Origin: Takakia lepidozioides
Lineage: Eukaryota > Streptophyta > Takakiopsida > Takakiales > Takakiaceae
Direction of reading: 5' to 3'
Length of the DNA: 64,000 nt
NCBI GenBank assembly: GCA_030704615.1
Contig: CM060733.1
Span: 76,174,907 to 76,238,906 of the forward strand
The notes beneath the pieces were generated by a model. That model ran no database searches. It saw nothing but the letters and a program-made list of their open reading frames with translations, and was not told the origin of the DNA. This document shows positions 32,440 to 41,470 of the stretch, piece by piece; positions within the stretch are counted from its first letter, which is position 1; every line of letters starts with the position of its first letter. A program made the position numbers and the translations under genes.

Positions 32440-33659
32440 TCAGAGCCTGTGATCCACATAAAACATAAACTTCCTTCCCAATAGGTAATGCCTGAATTTC
32501 TTGACTGCATAAATCATTGCCAGTGCTTCTCTTTCAGTTGTGCTATAGTTCCTTTCAACACTGTTCATCAACCTGCAGCATAGTACACAGGTGAATCTAT
32601 ATTTCCTGTAATATTTTGGGCTAACACGCTCCCAACGCTTCTCCTGAGGCATCACAGGAACATGAAATACTACATGCCAGTGAGGGTTAATAAGCACAGG
32701 TTAGTTGTTACTGACAATGCTAAGTTCCTCAAAACGCCTATTGACATTCGCTGTCATGCAAAACTGCATCTTTCTTCAGAAGCTTGCTCAATGGTGCTGT
32801 ATATGGGACCGTTAACAAAATCTTCTGTAATAACTGTTTGTCCAAGGAATCTCCTTAGACTCTTGACATTTACTGGTGGTGGAGAGGCTTTATGGCCTCT
32901 CTCTTGTGGGATCCACAAGAAGTCCCCTCTTACACACAATGTGTCCCAAAAGCACCCCTGAGTTCACACAGAAAGTACACTTCTCTGGATTCAGGCCCAG
33001 ACCTCTCATCCTGCATCTGGCCAAAACATAACTCCAATTTATGCAAGTGCTCATTCTTAGAGCTGTACACACTAAAAGATCAAGAACACCTGCATGAAAT
33101 CATCCAGATACTCATGAAAAGATTCACTTATCACTCTCTCAAAGGTTGCTGGTGCATTACAAAGTCCAAAAGGCATGACTTTGTATGCATAAGCACCCCA
33201 GTCTATGATGAAAGCTATCGTTCCTTGGTTCTTCTACCACTTGCACTTGATTTTAACCACTGAAGCCATCCATGAATGAGTACATCTCATGGCCTGCCAC
33301 AGTGTCCAATACCGCTTCTGTGAATGGCAAAGGGAAAGGATCTTTCTTCGTACAAGCATTCAACTTCTTATAGTTCACACAAACTCTCAGTTTACCATTC
33401 TTCTGGGAACTATCACAATGGGTGACAACCAAGTTGTATACTCTATTGGGTATATAAACTTAGCCTCAGCCAACTTCTTGATCTCTTCTCCAACCTTCTG
33501 TGCATAGTGGGATTCATTCTGTACTTGCCTGTTTGATTGGTACTGACCCTGGTTCCAGTTCAATCTTATGCTGACAGATCTCAGGTGGTACCCTTTCAGA
33601 TCCTCGTAGCTCCAAGCAAATACATCTCTGTATTGATGAAAGACTCTTAGCTTCCTCAA
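32440..33659 (-). pseudogene. B reverse transcriptase and RNase H, fragmented
   Basis: Minus-sense blocks are recognisable in order. Entry is HQYRDVFAWSYEDLKGYH, then EEIKKLAEAKFIYPIEYTTW and a segment with GLGLNPEKCTFCVNSGVLLG. RNase H has SVERNYSTTEREALAMIYAV and a Tyr-Val-Asp-His block corresponding to VxTDH. At least three frame changes separate them. The catalytic YxDD block does not stand out in the open frames, so the enzyme is not functional. Confidence 0.75.
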
Positions 33660-34142
33660 GAATCTAGCTCCAAATCAGCCCCTACCTTCACCATCCTCGG
33701 TTCCCCTTCAGTTCCCACATTCACTTCTTCTCACCTGCTCATCAGCTGTGATTGTCCGTCCAGTCAGCACTTCATCCTGTAAACACAGTGGCTGGTTTCT
33801 CTAGGATTTTCATTTCTCCCTCTCTTTCTTCATAGAAATGTGGTGGGTAACTGCTTGTTTCACCCTCAATGGTGTTGCTGTCACTACACCACAACAGATA
33901 CCTTTTAAACAACTTAGGCCTTCCATTGCATTCTCTGCAACCTGCTACCACTCTGGGTGTGCAGCGAACAGGGTAGCCCTGCTCCTCATCAAGTCCTCCC
34001 CTCCAGTCATACTCCCTAACCCCTTGAGGTCTTCTCGTAGCAGGTAATCTACTAGATTTCTTAGTGGTGATTTGTATCTTGTGCATCCCATCATGCACAG
34101 TTAGTAACTGGGAATTCCAGTCATGGAATACCCTGGCCTGTT

Positions 34143-34502
34143 TCAGCCACGGTCGCTCGACCCCAACAATAAGGAGTAAGCTTCCATGACTTCATCCATT
34201 TCAAACACAGTTACTGTGATCATAAAGATCATCTTTTGAATCTGTATCTTAACTCCTCTTATCAATCCCAATGGCTGTACACTTCTTTGATCTACCATTG
34301 TTACTGTAAATGGGGCTGGTTTCATGTTACTTAGACCAAGCTTCTGCCTTAATTGGTCTATCATGATATTCACTCCAGAGCCTCCATCTATCAGTACATC
34401 AGTTGGTTCTGTGCTTCCAATTCTCAATTGGATTACTGGCATAGAATTATCAAAGTCCGTGACTGTTTCTCGCCCTTCCGGCTTCACATTATAACTGGTC
34501 AC
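34143..34502 (-). pseudogene. B retropepsin-like protease region
   Basis: The open minus-strand segment reads VIQLRIGSTEPTDVLIDGGS followed by GVNIM, the plant-type retropepsin block. The usual Asp-Ser-Gly or Asp-Thr-Gly is Asp-Gly-Gly here, so the catalytic triplet is altered. Downstream a TVTMVDQRSVQPLGLIRGV flap-like region follows. It lies between the gag knuckle and RT, as expected. Confidence 0.65.
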
Positions 34503-35010
34503 CTGCTGTTCAGGTCTGTGTTCCCTGTCACATGGGCAATTCGATTGATTGATTGATACAGTTTGTGTCTACAATAAGGTGCCACAACCAATAGCTGTCC
34601 ACAATAAGGTGCCACAACCAATAGCTGTCCAATGGTAATCTCCGCTTTGGACTGGCATATTACTTTAGCCAAAGTCCCTTCATTACTCTGCATTTTTGCA
34701 GCTTCTTTCTTCCCTTCATCCTCACTCACTTCCTCTTCTCTTTCAGAATCAGAGGAATCTGCCATAGGAATATCAGTACTCTTCTGCATTTCCCTTATGG
34801 TATCTGCCACTTCCTTATGCAGTTCCTTCTCTCTTTCCAAGCCTCATCATCTTGCACATCACTGCCATCTTCATTATCATCACCTTCCTTATCTACTGGA
34901 GGTATTATTTTGGCTTTGCTTCTCGTTACTATCATTGTACTTACTTCTGGTAAAAACACATGGCCTAACCATGTGAGCTGCCACCACTGGCCCCTCATTC
35001 ACAGGAGCTC

Positions 35011-36569
35011 TCATCTCATTCTGGTGTCTGATCCAGAATGGACAGTCTGCCTTGCGATATCCTGCCTGATTACAATAGTAACACAGTTCTTCCCCATTAG
35101 GTCCTCGCCCTTGGTCTGTTCTGGGATTGTTTCTGTAATCCTGATTCCCTGGCTGGTAATCCCCCTTGGATTACCCTGATAGTTGCCTCTGGAATTTCCT
35201 TGGTAATTCCCTCTTGGATTACCTCTCCCTTCCATGCCATTGTTATAACCACTAGACCTACCATAGTGGTCCTGATCACTGTTTCTTCTTGGCTGGGGCT
35301 GCACTTGATGCACCCTTACTTGCCTAGGTTCTTTTGCTGCTGTCCTTCTGTTGTAGTAACAATTCTCAGTAGAATGGTTATCTATTTTACAGATAGTACA
35401 GTGTTTCTCCTTCATGTGGCATTTAGTGGTGGTATGGCCTTCATTCTGGCATTTTGCACACCAAACACCCTTCCTCCAATGTGTTGCAGCCTCTGTGGCA
35501 TACTTCTACAAGATTTCTTCTAATCTTTTTTCATAGTTATCCCTCTTCAACTTTTCATTCCTTTTACTCTTCCTTTTAAGCTCTTGCTCTTCTTCCTCAT
35601 CTAACTCATCCTCAGAGTCCTCATCATCCCTTTTCTCTCTCCTGAGCATTCCCAATTGATCAATTTTGTTCGCTGTTTCAAATGCCTCCTCCACTGTATT
35701 ATGGGGTAACATATCCACTTTCTTTTGCAACTCTGGTCTTAGTCCACTCACAAACCAAGTCTTCTGTAAACCTGGTGCTGGTACAGCATCCAGCTTTTTC
35801 ATCATCAATTCCATCTTTTCCATATACTCCTCAACAGTTTCATGCTTCTTTTGTTTTAACTTTTGTAAACTTCCATACACTTCATCCTCAGTTTTACTTG
35901 TCCTGAACCTATTTCGGAATGTTGTATTCAAGCCATTCCAGGTTAGGAAATGATTGTCAGGGAATCTTGTATACCATTCACTTGCTTTCTTTATAAGTGA
36001 ACAAGCAACAGTCTCATCTTGGCATCATCGCCATTCTTATTGTTCACAATACACATGTGCTCAAATTGGCTAATGTGTGCATCAGGATCCCCTTTTCCTG
36101 AATATATTGGATAAGGTGGTTTTGCCCGTGTTGGTTGTAATGCCATCTGTGGCCCTACCCCCTGCCCACTTACAGGTGATGGCCCCCTTGCTGGTGCTGG
36201 TCCTTGAGGACCTGTTGTAGTTGTGGTGGAACTTCCACCTAGTGCTGGCCCCTGAGCACTCCTTGCTACTGGCCCCACTATATTCACAGTATTCCCAGCT
36301 CCAATTGCACTATTTCCCACACTCCCTGTCCCCCTAGAGCCAGATCCAGGCTGCCCGCCTGATCCCCCTGAGCCGACACCTTCGTTGGCCTGTGATCCAA
36401 GTGCTCCACTTGATCCAGGTCCAACGGGTTGGGATGTCCTGGTTGTAGTCTCAACCTCAGCTGTTGGGTCTACTTCTTCATACTCTTCCTCTTCCAATTT
36501 CTTCTCTCTGTTTTCATCCTCCAAGTTCTGCCCTTGGGTTTCTTCTTCACTCATGTAACTCAACTGCAA
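35011..36569 (-). pseudogene. B gag, in pieces
   Basis: Three minus-strand segments form a gag. 36569-35991 is an acidic, then Gly/Ser/Pro-rich N-terminus leading to YPIYSGKGDPDAHISQFEHM, a gag capsid start. 35931-35506 holds the helical capsid end with a long charged Glu/Lys tail, probably coiled coil. 35415-35011 has the zinc knuckle CTICKIDNHSTENC followed by an Arg/Asn/Gly-rich stretch containing repeated GNYQGNSR units. Frame breaks separate the pieces. Confidence 0.75.
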
Positions 36570-36584
36570 TGGTGTTGGAGAGTC

Positions 36585-36977
36585 TCAACTCTCCGTTGGC
36601 TCTGCCACATCCTCTCCTCCTTCTTCGTCTTCCATCTCAGAAACAGGAGTTCTTGCTTTTGGTGTTCCATGCCAACTCTTATCAAAGATTTTTGTCAAAT
36701 CTTTTATCCAGGGATGTACCTCAGATCTTTCACCTCGTGGTTGATCTTCTTCTTGTACCAATTCCCTTAATCTTTCTTGCAAAGAAAAAGAAGGAGTGGC
36801 ATCCAACTCTAGTTCTTCCAGTATGGGTGATGTACTCTCTGATCTTAATGGTGTGAGAGGTTCAGATGATTCCCCTATGTCTATTCCTCTCTCCCAAAGA
36901 TATGGATAATTAGCTTTCAGATAACTTTCTCTTTTTGCTGAATATCTCTGGAGTCTAGCTTCTTTTTCATCACTCAT
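36585..36977 (-). CDS. B leading ORF 2, unknown function
   Basis: A 130-codon minus-strand ORF starts at an ATG that overlaps the stop of the preceding ORF by four bases (ATGA at 36974-36977). The product is acidic and Glu/Ser-rich, with RLQRYSAKRESYLKANYPYL near its start. I do not recognise it. It ends just before the gag start, so it may be an N-terminal extension of gag that lost the link, or a separate product made by reinitiation. Confidence 0.55.
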   Translation of the reverse strand: MSDEKEARLQRYSAKRESYLKANYPYLWERGIDIGESSEPLTPLRSESTSPILEELELDATPSFSLQERLRELVQEEDQPRGERSEVHPWIKDLTKIFDKSWHGTPKARTPVSEMEDEEGGEDVAEPTES

Positions 36978-37693
36978 GTCCCATGTCTTTCATTTCTATA
37001 ATGTGGCAATAACCAAAACTCTCTTCTATAGTATCTCTCGTATATGCCTGGGTTTCTTTCAAGCTTCAATGCACCCTTGGCTATACTAGAAGTCTCCGTT
37101 ACCATATAACCATATGGCAAACAAGTCTGGAAAGCTGTTCTTGGTGTGAGTTTGATCCACAGAATATCCTTTGGAATCCAATTCTTTACCAGAACAAGCT
37201 CCTCATGCATATGAGTATAAACATTCACCTTCCTTTCCTCCCAGCCTTCAAACTCTACTCGCTTAATGGATAGCAATGCTATCACATAAACCAGTGTTGG
37301 TAACCAACGTGCTCTTCCTCTACAGGCCACCTGATAAATCTTTATCACACCTTTCTCCAGACCCCACTCAGGGTTAGCATCATGCACTCTCTTAAGAATG
37401 TTTTCATTACAACTGTCTGGCAATTCCAAGAACCTCTGAAAGAATTGTTTGGACAATCTTTCCTTCTCAGTTTCACAGGGAATTTGATTCACATCAAATT
37501 CTTTAATTCTCCAACCACCATGATCCCACCAGATGCCTGTCACATCTGGTTGTTCATGACCCTGTTCCCCAGTATGGTCGCCAAATGTCGAGCGGCTTTT
37601 ACTCACCCATCCCTTCGCTATCCGAGGTGGAAACTCCAAGATAGAAGAGTTGGATATCTCTAAGCACTCAGCCCGCTTAGAACAATCAGTCAT
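36974..37693 (-). CDS. B leading ORF 1, unknown function
   Basis: A 239-codon minus-strand ORF follows the LTR region and begins MTDCSKRAECLEISNSSILE. The same start is found after the LTR of element F at 61559, so it is a true family ORF. The body has aromatic-rich segments (GIWWDHGGWRIKEFDVNQIP) and no motif I know. Position before gag is unusual for Ty3/gypsy. The protein could be an extended gag N-terminus or an accessory product. It couples to ORF 2 through the ATGA overlap. Confidence 0.6.
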   Translation of the reverse strand: MTDCSKRAECLEISNSSILEFPPRIAKGWVSKSRSTFGDHTGEQGHEQPDVTGIWWDHGGWRIKEFDVNQIPCETEKERLSKQFFQRFLELPDSCNENILKRVHDANPEWGLEKGVIKIYQVACRGRARWLPTLVYVIALLSIKRVEFEGWEERKVNVYTHMHEELVLVKNWIPKDILWIKLTPRTAFQTCLPYGYMVTETSSIAKGALKLERNPGIYERYYRREFWLLPHYRNERHGT

Positions 37694-38483
37694 GACCTGC
37701 AGCTAGTGAATCATGGTTGTGCTTCCTATTTGTATTCCTTCCTGCCTTCATGTTATCAATTTACCTTACCGTGTATACTGAAGCATCAGATTGCTTCAGT
37801 ATCTACTAAGTTCCAGTTAATCATGCATTCATTCCACAGCTTCTCTCGTGTCTCTCTACACAGTATGTTTGTATCGATTCAGTATCGGATTAAGATTAAT
37901 CATGTATCATGCCTATGCCATGGTGTCTCTATTCTATCCTACTGTATAATTTTACAGCTTGCATGAACTAAGCCTCATTCAAGTCATCATCTCCTCTTCA
38001 CTGTTTTCCGCTCTCCGTTACGTTTCTTCCTCTCTTCCACAAGTCGCCCTCCTCCAGAAGTGATCCCCTTCACGTTGCCGCTCTCCTAATCTACCCGCAA
38101 GCTGTTCTAACCACCTAACTAACTAACCGTCACCCCTGAAGTAGCACGTTCCCTCTGTAAATGTCATTCCCTGTCAATGATAACTGTTCCCCATGTACTG
38201 TGTCAAGCTGTGCCGAGCTGTGCCGAGCTGTGACTGGCTGTGTAAAGCTGTGTCGGGCTGTGTAAAGCTGTGTTGGGCTATGATTGGCTGTGCGAAGCTG
38301 TGTCGGGCTGTGTGAAGCTGTGTCGGGCTGTGACTGGCTGTGCGAAGCTGTGGCGGGCTGTGTAACCCCCCTAAAGCCTGGTGCTGCCATCCCTAAGACT
38401 CCTGTTGATCTCAGTCTGCGCAAAAATTAAGGATACCCCATAGAACCCGTAAAAGCGTCTAAGTCCCAAGCAGCCCTCTAACA
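37694..38483 (-). repeat. B 5' LTR region
   Basis: The LTR start TGTTAGAG is at 38483; the inner boundary is not resolved. The repeat includes a block of CACAGCTT/CACAGCCCGA units at 38200-38362 (GGCTGTG on the plus strand). No standard tRNA primer site is visible before the ORF at 37693, and the matching region in F is about 150 bp longer. The true LTR end lies somewhere in the lower part. Confidence 0.65.
38200..38362 (+). repeat. GGCTGTG minisatellite in B 5' LTR
   Basis: Units alternate AAGCTGTGTCGGGCTGTG and GACTGGCTGTGCG on the plus strand. The 3' LTR has the same block at 29902-30012. Confidence 0.85.
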
Positions 38484-40510
38484 GTAGAGAACCTGATGCG
38501 GCTTATGGTTTGGAATACTAGGTTCCTAACATAGCCTGCACCTGCACCTACATCCACCGCAGGCACTCCCATGGTTGGCTGGTCATCACCTCCAACCTCA
38601 CCACAAGAGAAACAAAGATGGTTTGACTGGTCATCAACCCAACCTCACCATCGACAACATGCTCTAGGGTTGGATCGGCGATCAAGCCCGAGTCAACCAC
38701 CTATAAAATCAAGCGCCCACACAAAACTAGCATGGCGCACAATCAAGCATGCAGGTGTGGAGGGGATCCAAACACAAGAATGAAAACAACAACTCCCCCA
38801 TACCAAAAATCTCTCCACAGTGTTGCTCCCCCCAACAAAATTCTGTCCAAAGGAATTACCTGCAGGCTGGTCTCCCCCATAGTTAAGAATTGGGCTGAAA
38901 ACCAGAAAAGATTACCTGCAGGGGAATAATCCCCTTTGTTAAAACGCAACAGGGAGGCAATTCCAATTTTTCTGCCGGATCAGCTAGCTCAAAACCGTTG
39001 TTCTACAGAGCCCAGCCTCCCCATCAAGGTCCCACGAAACGAGTGAAAAAAGATTATTTTATTTATTTATTTATTTATTTTCACTCTGCCTGTTCGTGGC
39101 CATCCGTGGCTCCAACCGCCACGACTCCTCACGGCCCGCCCTAGGCGCTCGTTGGCCATGGGCTGCCTCGTGATACCCCGTGGTACCACTCCCACGAGCC
39201 TTCACGGCCCGCCATCCCCATGATTTGGTCACCGTGCCCACCCGTTGTGTCCGCACCACGGCTTCCAACGGTCATGGTCAACGGTCACGGTCAACAGTCA
39301 CGGCTTGGGCTCGTGGTATCTCATGATACCGCCCCAACAGCCCATCACGGCCACTATTCCCTGCGTTCCCTGGAACTCCCAACGAGTTCCCATGCGTTCC
39401 CGAACGTTCCCGAACTGGGGTTTGCTCCTGCACCTGCTGCCGACGAGCTATGGCTTCTAAGGAGCCATCAGCCCTGTGGTCCTACACTCTTGAGCTCTCA
39501 CGGCCCACTAGAAGCGCCCCCAACTCAACAAGCAAGCTATATGCTGCCCAACAAGCTCCATTTCTTCATGAAGCTCACAAAAACGAATCTGAAAATACAC
39601 ACCTGTACAAACTTGGTGCACCTGCAGTTCTACTGCACATTCCCTGGCTCTAGGACGCCTTGTTGCTGCCCTTCCAGCCCCCCGCTCTTGCCACTCCAAG
39701 AGCCCTTACACTGCTGAGTTTCAGATTGAAACTCCAACTCAGCACATGTTTCACAACTACACTGATTTGCACGCAAGAGGGACCTGCCCCCTCTCTTCAC
39801 TCATACCTCTTCATGAGTTTGGAGCTGAAGCTCCCAACGGGCTGCAATGCATCCCCTCGCAGCTCCACCATTCGGCTGCTCCTCATCTACCCGCAACAAC
39901 TAGTTTCGGGCATAAATACCTGGAGCTGATCATATCATCTCCAACCTGCAACATGCTAGCTTCCCATGCGCAGCCCACATTCCTACAGCTCCTTAACTTG
40001 GCATGCAGCTGAAGAAGACGACCACCAGTTCGCCCACTCGTGGCCAGCATCTCCTCCGCTTCATACTAGAAGCCCAAACTTGGTTGCCATAGCGTTGAGC
40101 TATGCAACACTGACCGCCTCTCTATCCATTGCAAACCTGCAACCTATTCGCCTTTGCACTCTATCCGCTTTGGATAGGCTCATGCACGAATCCCTTCACT
40201 CTAGGCTGAACCGCTTTTCATCATCTGAAAACACAAGTGCTACAACTAACTTGAACCTAGCACTCACATACTCGAGCTCATCTTTCTCGAGTGATAATGA
40301 AAGGAATGATACAAGCATACAAGCTCTCTCAAACTCACACACTTACACATGAAAACATCACTCATATATTAAGTCGAGCCAAGTGCACCCCACGCCATGG
40401 GGAATCCACACTACGGTGCCATAGCTAGACGCGGTGAGGCTCAACTCGAGAAAGATGAGCCCACCGCGATCTGCGGTGAAGATAACAACGCCAAGTGCCC
40501 AAACATGTAT
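38484..40510 (-). mobile_element. Element C: family A copy, 5' LTR part and leader only, minus strand
   Basis: From 38484 to about 38950 the minus strand matches the A2 leader end (about 44240-44600). It then follows a diverged leader to 40292. At 40276-40291 lies the primer-site copy CTCGAGAAAGATGAGC (element sense), directly after the LTR end TTATCA. The LTR part (40292-about 40510) contains GCTCATCTTTCTCGAG, the exact complement of that primer site. Homology fades beyond about 40510. B is inserted at the inner end, so the body of C is lost or displaced. Confidence 0.75.
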
Positions 40511-40986
40511 TGGCCCCTGGATTGGGGGCTGCTATTTCATGAGCCATGAGCCATGAGCGGCATGAGCCATGAGCAGAGTCGTAAGTGTCGAAAAAAACAT
40601 GAGTAGGATTATTTTCCGGAAATGAGTGTCCGCGGGAATAGGGTTTAGGGTGTCACGGTCATAGGGGGAGAAGGACCTCCCGATGAAGGAGGTTCGGCAA
40701 TGTTTTTTAGAATTACATATTAAAAGGCAATGTCTCGCGAATGGTAGGGTGGTACTGCTCTGTACAATGAGGGCCCATTTCAGCCTACCAGCCACTTGCA
40801 AAATCCACCCACACTCCCAATCCCAAACAAAATGAGGAATGATGCATTCTGGGAACGATGGATACAGAATAGAACAAAAAGAGGGCACAATGGGGTTTTT
40901 ATTGATCCACATGAATTGCATTTGAAGCACGTCTACTGTGCTGATTGTGCAAACAAATCTTTAGCCCTGTGCCTTATGAATACAAG
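40511..40986 (-). other. D1 3' untranslated region and flank
   Basis: The minus strand after the D1 stop resembles the D2 3' region (54062-54180), including GATCAATAAAA, a likely polyadenylation signal. Farther left is a short (ATGAGCC)n-like repeat at about 40536-40575. Confidence 0.5.
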
Positions 40987-41135
40987 TCACGTTGTCAATG
41001 GGACTTCGACTGCTTTGAGAACTAGCTCATGAGTCATCGGGCTCCTCCAGGTAAACTGGATTGCAGCCGTTGTACCGCCCCTATTGATGTTCACCACAAT
41101 GTCGTGCCCTTCAATCATACCACCATCGAATATGG
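40987..41135 (-). pseudogene. D1, C-terminal part (split by A2)
   Basis: The minus strand reads FDGGMIEGHDIVV, then QFTWRSPMTHELVLKAVEVP and a stop at 40987. It aligns with D2 (YDGGMIDGHDIVV, then QFTWRCHISNELVLRAIEVP). Removing A2 and one copy of the four-base duplication ATGG joins it in frame to 52554-53122. No family is recognised. Confidence 0.8.
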
Positions 41136-41454
41136 TGTCAAGTTATTTTACCACTAGCGTGAAACTAGCTAGGAAATAGCTAGCTTTTACATTATTGACA
41201 TTTGGGATTGGCCCAAGTGTCAATCCAGGGGTCAAGGCAGATTTAGGCCCTGGGAGTGGTTATCTTCACGGCAAGCGCGGGAGGCTCATTTTTCTCGAGT
41301 TGAGCCTCACCGCGCCTAGCTATGGCGCCGTAGTGTGGATTCCCCATGGCATGGGGTGCACTTGGCTTGACTTGTATTTGAGTGATGAGGTTATATATGC
41401 ATGAGTTTATGCTTCAGATTTGTGAGCTCGTGCTTGTATTCTTCTTCTTTATCA
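41136..41454 (+). repeat. A2 5' LTR, part V only
   Basis: It matches 52071-52387 closely, from TGTCAAG to TTTATCA. The U part that precedes V in the 3' LTR is absent here; the host gene begins instead. It contains GCTCATTTTTCTCGAG at 41284-41299, complementary with one mismatch to the primer site that follows. Confidence 0.85.
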
Positions 41455-41470
41455 CTCGAGAAAGATGAGC
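41455..41470 (+). other. A2 self-complementary primer-binding site
   Basis: CTCGAGAAAGATGAGC directly follows the LTR end. It is not a tRNA-type site (no TGG). It is the exact reverse complement of GCTCATCTTTCTCGAG at 52217-52232 in the 3' LTR. This is the arrangement used by self-primed Tf1-type elements, in which the RNA 5' end folds back as primer. Confidence 0.7.

Larger units (their letters stand above)
29902..38483 (-). mobile_element. Retrotransposon B: Ty3/gypsy, minus strand, degenerate
   Basis: In element sense it runs from the 5' LTR start TGTTAGAG at 38483, through two small leading ORFs, gag, protease, RT, RNase H and integrase, to a 3' LTR that starts at 30128 and is cut at 29902 by A1. 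The outer left part of the 3' LTR is missing, so no target duplication can be read. The 5' end interrupts the leader of element C, which is a family A copy. Frames carry many shifts, so B is dead. A second partial copy of this family (F) is at 61456-64000. Confidence 0.88.
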
